DNA from: Portulaca oleracea
Lineage: Eukaryota > Streptophyta > Magnoliopsida > Caryophyllales > Portulacaceae
Reading direction: 5' to 3'
Length of the DNA stretch: 64,000 bases
NCBI GenBank assembly: GCA_029582165.1
Contig: CM055872.1
Span: forward strand, 52,105,195-52,169,194
Shown here: one piece after another, positions 46,886 through 56,900 of the stretch
How the letters are laid out: the number at the start of each line of letters is the position of its first letter
How positions within the stretch are numbered: the first letter of the stretch is position 1
Position numbers and translations under genes: made by a program
The notes under the pieces: generated by a model
Databases searched by the model: none
Seen by the model: the letters and a program-made list of their open reading frames with translations, nothing else
What the model was told of the DNA's origin: nothing

Positions 46886-47539
46886 CCCTCAACCGCACAA
46901 AAGTACATACATAGATACCATAAGAAGCCTACAATTTCCAATCAAGGCTACCCCAAGCCATAAAAAGTCCCCCCTCCTAATCAAAAGAAAATACATAAAC
47001 TATAGGTAGGAATAAGCAAAACAAGTACCGTCACCTCCTCAATGTGATGTCTTTTAGTAGAATTAGAGGAGAGATGATCGTCAACCTCATTACAATTGTA
47101 AAAAAGCCAATTTCATTCTTAACATCATGAAACTCACCCTGATAAGTGCTTAAAAATGGTCTAGTAGGTGAGTTGTTTGGAGAAGCAACACCCACATGAT
47201 TGCCTTGATCATCAGGATTCAAAGCTAACAAGGGTCTTGGAGAAGCGCTTAAAAATGTTTAGGAGCTGAATTTGGAAGTAGGTCAAAGCTAACAAGGGTC
47301 TGTTTGAGAGAACCACCAAATACAAATCCAGAAGGATTAACAATTTTGACTAACAGTTGACGAGGAATGCCAACATTTTTGTCTCAAAGAATTGAAGAAA
47401 GCCCTTCATCTTTTCGTAGGAACTACTTTCACCCATTTTTCTGTCTCGAGGTCTAGTTGGGGTGTTTTCAAACTAATCAGAAGGGGGTTAAGAATGGCAG
47501 CCTCAAACTTTCCAACAATAACCTCAAAAGGCCCTTAGA
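46886..47539 (-). other. Probable LINE-derived sequence
   Basis: Minus-strand frames here are short and broken; they follow the ORF1-like fragment at 47540-47830 in order, so this may be its downstream part. Confidence 0.35.
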
Positions 47540-48000
47540 AACTGATGGACACCCATCAAGGTCATGAACATCACTACCTCGTAAAGCACATACTTAATGG
47601 AGATTCTCATAGGAGAGTGGAACCTCCAGAGGTGTAGTGTTATCAAGAATAGGGATAAAGATACTACTCCTTAAAGGTTTAGAAATGTCAACATTAAGGC
47701 AGACACGGGCAAACTTATCCTTACTACTATCACATGTAATCTCATCCATTTTGATAAAAACACCCACATCTTTGAGAATGTCTTTGAGTGATTCTTCTTT
47801 CCAAAGTTCCATGAGAAGTTGAGACACTTTAACCTAAACATCCATATTAGAGTTCACTGTAGAGTAAGGTTCACAATTTTTCTTTCAACTTCATAAGTTT
47901 GAGGGGGAGACTACTAATATAAGAAGACCTACCTTCCCAAACAAGAGCAAGATCCCTGAGAATTAGCAAAACAAGACATAATCCAACCCTTCCCATTTCT
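47540..48000 (-). pseudogene. L1-type LINE ORF1 fragment
   Basis: The minus-strand frame with KMDEITCDSSKDKFARVCLN and VDISKPL, then an aliphatic strand and LSYENLHSIC, matches the DUF4283 to zinc-knuckle region of plant L1 ORF1 proteins (usual pattern: K-F-A-R-I-C-V-x-V-D-L-x-K-P-L ... Y-E-x-L-x-x-x-C). The zinc-knuckle cysteines that should follow are degraded. The N-terminal DUF4283 part is only weakly visible to about 48000. Confidence 0.6.
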
Positions 48001-48377
48001 ACATAGTCAAGTTCCCCTTAATAAAAGACCAATCTTTTCTTTTGTTTTAGAGATTATAACAGGGAGGGGAATAGATTCTCCCAAGAGTCCAAGACACAAC
48101 CCAAGAGACTCAAAGTAGACAAAGACAAAGCACTAGAGGAAGATTGAGAACCTATAATAGGGAAGGAAGATCCACACTAGCCCTTAGGAGTTTTCTGTAG
48201 TCCATGCCACTTGTGAGTTTTAAAGTAGTAAAAACAAGTATTCATTAGTCAAACACTAGTTAGTAGTTTATACTTTCAAAAAATAATTGTATAGCCAACA
48301 TTCCCAAACACCAAAATTTTTTTGGAGAAACAGTTTCTATAAAACTATTTGTAAAAAGTTATTTTAAAGAAACAATA
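48001..48377. other. Unassigned AT-rich stretch
   Basis: No frame; no terminal repeat found. Confidence 0.3.
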
Positions 48378-48679
48378 AGTGTATGTTTGGCCTAATTTCT
48401 AAAAAATCTTTTTTTGCTTCTTAAAATCAGTTTTCAGAAAAGCTATTTTTGGAGAGAAGTGTTTGACCTAGCTTATGACGTAAGAGATTTAACTAAATTA
48501 AAGTGTTTGGTAAACTCTAAACCCTAAACTTGTGATATAGGTGTTTTTACTAAATCTAGTTGTTAGGCTAATTTTTCAAAATTATCATGTGGTTCTTTTA
48601 GAGTAAGATTATTATTTGATTATTAATAATTTTCTCTTTTTATTAATTATTAAATATATTTTCCTATTATAATTATAGT

Positions 48680-48770
48680 TATAACCATATAATTATAATT
48701 ATAATTATAATTATAATTATAATTATAATTATAATTATAATTATAATTATAATTATAATTATAATTATAT
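48680..48770. repeat. (AATTAT)n microsatellite
   Basis: About 14 tandem 6-bp units; nearly self-complementary. Confidence 0.9.
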
Positions 48771-48779
48771 ATGGTATTA

Positions 48780-48991
48780 CTCCCTCCGTCCCAAATTAAT
48801 TGACACTTTGACAAAATTTTGACTATTAATTACTCACAAATCACAATGAGTTGCAATACTAAATTACCATAATTAGAAAGATACTTCACTAAAAATTATA
48901 ATAGAAGTAATTTCATATTATAACGCATTATAATTTAATAATTAACGGTCAAAATTTAGTTAAAATGTCAATTAATTTGGGACGGAGGGAG
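48780..48991. mobile_element. Stowaway-type MITE (212 bp)
   Basis: The ends CTCCCTCCGTCCCAAATTAA and, inverted, the same, with TA at 48778-48779 and 48992-48993. This is the classic Stowaway (Tc1/mariner) signature. Confidence 0.95.
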
Positions 48992-49367
48992 TACTTAACA
49001 ATAAAATTCTTTAAATTAAATAAATATATCAATAATTTATTAAATACCATATTAATAAGAATAGGATAATTAAAAATATTAAAAAGTTTCAACATAATAT
49101 TAAAATGTCCAACATAATATTAGTTATTAAAGGTTCTAACATAATATTAAAATATTTAAGTACCATATTTATATGAATTAAAATATTGAAATTATGGAAA
49201 CTTATCATTATAAAATCCCACAGATTGAACAATCATTAGGTTTTATGAAGCAAAAACAACAATTTCCTACTTCTACTTTAGAATTATTTTTGGTCAAAAC
49301 TATTTTTGAAAAACATCTGTTAGCTTCTAAAAAATGACTGAAAATTAAGCCGAACAAGCCAAATAAG

Positions 49368-50003
49368 TGGGGGTGTTTATAAATAACCGCCCCGAAAAAC
49401 CCGATCCAGAAACCCGCTACCCGGTCATTAATTTAGGGTACCCGCCCCGGAAAAATCAATTTTAATCGGGTCGGGTACCCGCCCCGGAATATTTTCCGGT
49501 TAATCGGTTCGTTACGGGTCGGCCCCTAGACGCTTTCGGGTACCCGAATTACCCGAAATTAAATTTAACATTTAGGTCTATATTTAATTTTTGCCTATCT
49601 TTTTCCAATCTCCAATCCACTGTCTAGGCCCAAATTTTAATCTGGAAAAAAAAAACATAATTTATCTTAATGTTGGCGCTCAGTGCTTCAATTTTTAATC
49701 CTCCAAAAACTCAAAACGTATGAAAACTCAGTGCTAGTGGTCTTGCTAGCCCAGTTTCAAAACATTTTTGAAACATTTTTTGCTACTGGAGTGTTAATTA
49801 ATAATTACAAATTAAAAATAAAAATTGGAAACTCATATGATTATAATTAATCGGGTCTTTTGGTTAGACCGGTATCCGCCTTGAAACTTTCGGGTACCCG
49901 ATAACTTCGGTTACGGTTATGGTTCGAAGGTTTGGCCGCCCCGAATTTTCGGATACCCAGAAAAATTATCCAATCGACTCGGGTCGCCCCGTCAACACCC
50001 CTA
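49368..50003. mobile_element. 636-bp hAT-type MITE just upstream of eIF2 gamma
   Basis: The ends TGGGGGTGTTTAT and, inverted, TAGGGGTGTTGAC are of hAT type. The exact 8-bp direct repeat CAAATAAG lies at 49360-49367 and 50004-50011. The interior repeats a 'cgggtacccg' palindrome several times (for example near 49435, 49475, 49537 and 49889). Confidence 0.9.
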
Positions 50004-50011
50004 CAAATAAG

Positions 50012-50352
50012 AAAGAGAAGCAGAACGCGAAAAAACCAAAACCCATCCCGGCGCAAGGTCGGTTACTACCCGAATCCAGCCCAGCCCAGCCCAGCCCAGT
50101 TTATTTATTTCTTTTTTTATTTTAATTTTTAAAGTTTCCTGGTTCGGTCTTCGTCAGTCTTTTACTGGAATCGGAAATCTGAGTGGAATCGAATCGAATC
50201 GAAACGAAAACCCTAGGCCACCCCACTGGTCTCTCTAGCGCCGTTCTATCTTCCCTCCCATCCCCCTCTCTCCGGCAAATCTTCTGGGACTCATTGTCGT
50301 CTGTTTACCACTACAACTTCCGCTTCAACGTTTCTCGATTCATCGTCGTACG
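50012..50352 (+). other. Promoter/5' UTR exon of the eIF2 gamma gene
   Basis: It starts right after the hAT MITE. It holds a short (CCCAG)n run (50077-50099) and a pyrimidine-rich leader with 'ccctaggccacc', and ends at the splice donor in TACG/GTGAGA (50352/50353). The transcription start is not determined. The 486-bp leader intron (50353-50838) ends TTGGCAG. Confidence 0.6.
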
Positions 50353-50870
50353 GTGAGACTTTGCCCTCTTCATTTCTTTGTACCTTTCGGTTTTAATTTG
50401 CTGGATTAGCTGGAACTTTTAGCAGTAACGAAATCAACACTATGAGTAGAAGAAATGGTTTTCTTTTTGCAGAGGTTTTTGGTGGGTTTTAGGGCTTGCA
50501 TTGTCTGTCTTGCTTACATCTGACGCCACAGCTACCTTTTGCGATTGCTAGTGTACTGTCAAACTGTGTTTTCGCTACTCTTTTTTGTTCAAACTATTCA
50601 TTTTGATGTTACAACTCACTAGAGGTGTTGCAAATTTGGGGAATTTTTACTCCGCTGATCGATTTTATGTGTACTTGGATTTAGCTCCCATAAGAAATAA
50701 AAAAATAATAAAATGGTGGTGGGAAGAAACGGAATGGATGCCTGAGATATCAGTTTATCTTGTATTCTTGTTTTATCTGCTTCTTGTTAAAAGTAATTTG
50801 AACATTTTTCAATAGTTTCTTGATTGTCACATTGGCAGGCCAGTGTAGGCATTTGCATATCAATTTAAAG

Positions 50871-50976
50871 ATGGCGCGTAAAGGATTGATGGAACAGGAT
50901 TTGAGCAAGTTGGATGTAACAAAACTACATCCACTTTCTCCTGAAGTTATTTCCCGTCAGGCCACGATCAATATTG
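50871..50976 (+). CDS. EIF2G: eIF2 gamma coding exon 1
   Basis: Begins with the ATG 32 bp after the acceptor at 50838; carries the N-terminal extension and ends in phase 1 in the strand leading to the P-loop (ATINIG split). Confidence 0.93.
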
Positions 50977-53900
50977 GTAGGAATATCTAATATGACCATC
51001 AATATATGTTTTACAAAGCATGTGATATTTGCATGCAAATCTGAGTTGTGTGCCTTATAATGCTATCAGGAACCATTGGTCATGTGGCACATGGGAAATC
51101 AACTGTCGTGAAAGCTATATCTGGTGTTCAGGTATTGTTCTTGTTATTCACCCCAAAAGCGTTTCCTTACATTGATGTTATTGTGACTCAGTATTAGAAT
51201 TTAGACGTGAATGTTATTATGCTCAGATGCTCTTTGTGCTATTCATCCTAAAAAGTTTCCTTTTGTTGATGTCATTGTTACTCATTTATGAATATAGATG
51301 ATATGAATGTTAGTGTTCTGGTTCCTTTTTAGTTCATTTCAGGAAATTTATATGCCTTTTCTTTTGGTTAAACTGCTGAAAAACTGAATGTCATATATGA
51401 ACTCTAGTAAATGAACGAAAAGTGGACGGACTTCCCATTTCTATGGGCATCATCTTGCCAACATTGTTTAATAATATAATAGATGGTGGGGTCACGAAAC
51501 TATATCTCATCAGGAGGTAGGTGATACCTGTATCTAATTTGAAGTGAAGATGCATAGATAGACTCGTAGGTTTTTGCTTAAAGAGGACTAGCTTTCTGTG
51601 ATGAAGTTACTTAGTGTAGGAGGTCACATCAACCATATCTTTGAAAATTTGATACTCCTACCCACACGCGCACAGTTGATGCAAGATGAATATCAGAAAA
51701 TGTTGTTGGAGATATTAACATCATTACAGTGTGGATTTCTAATGTGATGTCTTATTAAGATTAGCCTTTGGGAACTAGTATTTTATTAGGTTAAGATTCT
51801 AGAATTTTTCTGTGCGAAACTGAAGATCCTTGAAGGGTTGAGGCATCATAATTGAATATCGTATGTTGTGTAGATTACCTATCCTACTTTATAACTTCTA
51901 TGGGACTCTAATGTGCCAGTCTATAATGTGGAATCATGGGTGGCCTGGGTTCCTTGATTCACATAGTTTGTTGCTCTTGCCTGCTTTCTGCCAGTATTAT
52001 GAACATGTTTTGTTACAATTCATTGGTTATTTGTAATTGTTTTTATTGTAACTAAAATGAAAATCCATGCCTATTAGGCCTTGATGTGTGTGTCTTTGTT
52101 TTGTTTTTTTTTTTTTGGGGGGGGGGGGGAGGTTGGATGAGATCTTCCGCTGATCTTTGAATTTCATGGATCCTATTTCAATTGATTGTCTACTACATCA
52201 GAGAAAGAAATATGTGGGAAAATATTATGAATTTGAAAGATCCTATTTTGTATAGCTCGCTTGCATTTCACAGTGTTAAAGTGATTTCATAATTGTGTGA
52301 AATTAAGATAGAAATGTTGTTGTAAGCATGGACAGTAATATCGGTAGGTGTGCGTGGAAGTGTTTAAATGTGCTACTATACTGAGCAATGGCCATGGACA
52401 AATTTAATTAAAGAACTGGCTATATGATTTGTTCCTTATCATGTTATTAATCAGGAACCAAATCCTTGAATCGTCAAAACCAACTCGAGACCTATCTAAC
52501 AATTCGACCCAAACTCGAAATGGCAACCAAAGCATTGAACAATGTCTTGAAACCTGATAATTGAGCGACCCCAGAAATAGAACCAAACATTTGACCAAAT
52601 TTAGACTTGAACTGAAAAAACCTGAACCAACCTAGACCTTTGGCATACTCAAACCTGACTTCATTCATGCCCAAATAAAAATTACATTTGACACTCCCAC
52701 ACACACACCAATTGTTATAAATGACATAAACCCCATTTCAACCCAATGTAATGTATCTCTAACTTTTAATTGTACAATGTACAATTTTGTCTTTTTGATT
52801 ATTGTTATAATTTTGTTCATTTTGAAAAAGCATATATTACGATAACACTGTGTGTGTATATATGTATGTACACACACACACACACACACACACACGTGTG
52901 TGTGTGTGTGTGTGTGTGTTAGGGATGGGCAATAGGCTCAAAATAAATAGTTTTCATCTATTTCCTTCAAGCAACCACTTGTTATTTTTCATATATTTCT
53001 TTCAAGAGAGTAGGATCTCAAGAGGTATAACGTCTCCATTTCTATGCACTGTTTGATCTGATGTAAATCTAATCATTTAATTGGGATCGAACAAGTCTCT
53101 CTTCTTGGTTTGACGTTGTCAAAGAAGAAAATAGGTTCAATTATTGACTAATAAACAAAATGTTATGTGATTAAATGCTTCTTAGAAGTTATATCATACA
53201 TGCTGAACCCCCCCCCCCCCCCCAAAAAAAAAAAAACAAATTCCTCCCACCAACTCTCAGTGTGCTACAAAGGCTAAGAATCCTTATGGGAAGGTTCTTC
53301 AAGTTAGGTGGTCAGGGCAAGGACTCATATAAACTTCACCATTAAACTATATAAAAGGAAAAGAAGACCTACATAACAAAAAAATTTAAACTTAGCAGGC
53401 TTGTTCACCGGGGGGGGGGGGGGTTGTTACTGTAATCCTTTGCTTACTATCATACACATTTCAAAGAGACCCTGAGATATTTATATTAATTCAACTAGGT
53501 GACTCTTCTTTTGTATCTCTAAATTTGGAGCCAATCTTTGAATGTAATCAAACAATCCCTTCATCGCTTCACACAGTGCCCCTTTTCTTGGAAGCTTTTC
53601 CATGCTCTATCAGGTACTTGATTGCCATCTCATAGTTCTATACCTTTACTTGGAAGCTTTTGATAATAACCTCCTTGGCTTTATCCCTAGCCTCATAAAT
53701 ATAAAGTCATATGCGGGTTTTTATTTTTAAATTTTATTTATTTTTATTTGCTTAGTATCCATCAACCATTCGAGGAACGTTGACAAGAGGATTGACGATT
53801 TAAGGGAATAGACAATATTCTTCTAATATCTTTCTTGCAAGATACAGATAGCTACTTCCTTCTAGGCTGCATCCTTTGACCATTTACTCTTGTTTCATTC

Positions 53901-56900
53901 TTGAGAAGTCACAATCTTCCTCAAATTGATGTTCTGTTTGTGGATTAAGGAAAGAGTCCTAAAGTAGGTAGCAAATCTAGTAATATGAGGCCTATGTAAG
54001 TTACTTTGTCTAGTAAATTGTCTCATCAAGTTCGCAAGAACAATGAAGTTGTGAATGTAGACATTGATAGCCATAGGCCCATAATATTGTTCATAACAAT
54101 CTGGATCTTTGGAACAATTTTCCAATTTCCTCTAACATAAGATTAAGGCAATGTGCGGCACATGGAGTCCAATAGAGTTGGTCTCAGACCCATTAAAATT
54201 TGCTTACATTTGGAATGTATGAATGGAATAAATAAATTTCTAAGCATTTAGATAGTAAAAATATAGATGAGGAGTTTATTTTATTTTAGTCTCTTACCTG
54301 CCTCGACAAACTTGGATGCATTGTGGGTCACCTCTTGCACCATATTTTCATCTCCGATTTCTTCCACCATATCATCAAGAATGTTATATACAAAAGGCTT
54401 GCATCCTTCAGAACCTTTGGGACATCCATTGATCTTACTCGTAGGTAAATCCAGAAGAAAGTTAAGAATATCCTTCCAATCAGTGGAACCAAGCCATCGA
54501 TTGTACAATATTAAACGACTTATCTGTGCCCATTTCCACAAGGGTCTTCTGTGCCTTGTCCACTTCTTTCTTGAGACAAGGAACTCTCAACTCATATATA
54601 GAAGGGGTCTGATCCCTAGACAAAATTGATCAACAATTGACATACAATAGCAAAATCTAGCAATGTCTCTACATGCCTTTTCTCTTTGGATAACTCATTA
54701 ACTGTGTGTTGCTTTCCTTTCTCCTTTCTTGCTTTCACAAGATTCGTGGGGTTAAGTGTGAAATAAATATCAATAGGACCCTTTTGCCTTTGTTTACAAG
54801 AAGGTAGGGTACTTTTAGCATTTGTCTCAACACAATCATCATATCCTTCTTTGTTATTAAATCAACATATCAAGAGATTGCTGGTTTTCATGTTTTCACT
54901 CCACAAAATTTATAATAGAAAACATTTCTTTCTATGTCGTCATGCCTGATATTCTTCATTCTTGGGTCTGGAGGAAAATATGAGACCAAATCTAGTGCTG
55001 TAGGAGTATTGGATGTATTATCTATTCATTCAAAGACAATAATTGATGCAAACTACAGTTTTCACCAAACCAGAAAAATATGCAATTAAAATAAAGCTAC
55101 GTTTCACTAACTAATCCAATAAGTAAAAAGTTGAAAACATAAAATAAAACGAAACTTCCTATCAGAAAAAGGAGAAATAAATGAGAATACCTTAAAAAGC
55201 AATAAATAAAAACAGTCACCAACAGCCCAGAAAAGTTAAAAGTTCAACTAAAAAATGAGCTCAAAACTAAAGAAAAATCACCCGCTATTATAGAAATACT
55301 CACTCAAGGCACAAGAAGCACGGAAATTTACATGGAAAATTGAACCAGTAAGCCAAAACAGAGGAGAATCAATCCAGAAAATCGAAAGACATGCTCAGTA
55401 GCCCTGAAAATCCTAAGAAAACCTTGAAAGTCCATTGCAGCTGTCGAAATGTGAGACAATCAGCAAAGAGAGGAGCAAGAAAGAAGATTGAAGCAGAAAA
55501 AAGGAGAATCGATTCTTACCTCTGCTGCAAAATTAGGGTTTCATTGGGATGAAGGTCCATTGTTAGTCTCCAGTAGCTTTGAACTTTTTTTGTTTCAATA
55601 AGGAATTAGGGCTTAAGTGTTGACTCCTTTATTAGAAGAAGTTTTGATTTCGTTTTTCTTAAGCATTAGGGTTAAATCCATAAGGCTTGCCTCTGCCACT
55701 GCTTTGCGCCTTGACAGATGCGTACGAAATGCATGCCTGTCGAGGGCTTTCATAATTTGCTGCGTTCGACCCTTTAAAAGGGTGCCTGCACTTGTACCTG
55801 AAGGGTGTGCCTTTTTAAACGTAGTGGAGATATTAGAGTGAAGCAATCCATCCCTCCATATCTTAGAACTCAAACTGTTGTCTTGAGGAGGAAGAGTACT
55901 TTGTCGGTATAATTTAGGATCTTGAGTCTTTTGTGTTACATGCGTCTTTTTAACCACAGTGTGCATATGAGAGTTGAGCAATCTGTCCCTTTATATCGTA
56001 TAGAACTCAAACTCTCCGGAGGAAGAGTTTTCCTCCTCGTTAGAATATAGGATCTTGAGTCCTTCGTCTACCTTTATATTAGTGTGATTCCATTGTTTGT
56101 ACTATTCCAATATGGCATAGCATACTTGTTTTTCCCCCCTAATGTGGAACAGACTAGTTGTTTTATTAATTATTGTATTGTTGTTTGGGCAGCCAGAATG
56201 ACTTTTAGCTGTTGTTTGCTGCTTTTATCATAAGCCCTTCGTGATTCATTTACTTTTCTCTTTCCTGTAGACTGTCCGGTTTAAAAATGAGTTGGAGCGT
56301 AATATTACCATCAAGCTTGGATATGCTAATGCCAAGATTTATAAATGCGAGGATGAACGGTGCCCACGTCCTATGTGCTACAAGTATGTATCTGTTTTCT
56401 TTGTTCATGTTAGATTACCAAAACAATTATGGTTTTTCATTCAATGTGACCTGGCATTTTTGGCTACATTTTGTTTTCTAGTGTCATGCTGATACTGATA
56501 CATCTTTCAAAGGAAAAAGTAAACTTGATATTGATTGAGTTTGACATAAGTTTCACTTCAAAGCTATTGGCATTTGATGTCTGTGATGCTTGCATGGCGG
56601 TCTCATGATATAGTATCTGCTGTTGGTGACGCTATACTTGAATGGCTTTGTAGGGCATATGGAAGTGGAAAAGAAGACAGTCCTATGTGTGATGTGCCTG
56701 GATTTGAGAACTGCAGGATGAAGCTTCTCCGCCATGTGTCTTTCGTTGATTGCCCGGTAATGTGATAGTGCATTAACAATAGTAACTACCTTACAGTTTT
56801 GAGGCTCCAGCTATTTGTGTTTCAACACCAAAATTGGTGCGTACAGTATGTTCGTTGTGTCATTGTAGGGCCACAAAGCATGATCAAGGCTCCGGCTAGG

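Larger units (their letters stand above)
48378..49358. mobile_element. Possible old MITE with degraded inverted ends
   Basis: The left end 'tatgtttggcctaatttct' and the right end, reverse-complemented, 'tggcttgttcggcttaattt' are partly complementary. The AT repeat and a Stowaway element lie inside. Confidence 0.35.
51132..56270 (+). other. Large (5.1 kb) eIF2 gamma intron with repeat insertions
   Basis: Donor GTATTG, acceptor CTGTAG. The first 200 bp contain an imperfect 85-bp tandem duplication (51137-51310). It also holds homopolymer runs (52110-52130, 53207-53237, 53410-53424), a CA/TG repeat, a hAT transposase remnant and a duplicated block at 55.8-56.07 kb. The other introns of the gene are 79-704 bp. 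Confidence 0.85.

Noticed and set aside
52849..52919. Z-DNA or hairpin regulatory element
   Set aside because: Ordinary CA/TG microsatellite in an intron; no further support.
55613..55981. 122-codon minus-strand frame in the eIF2 gamma intron as a hAT N-terminus
   Set aside because: No BED zinc-finger pattern; the frame overlaps an imperfect tandem duplication.
56287..56492. Frames shifted from eIF2 gamma exon 3
   Set aside because: Shadows of the exon that run into the intron.
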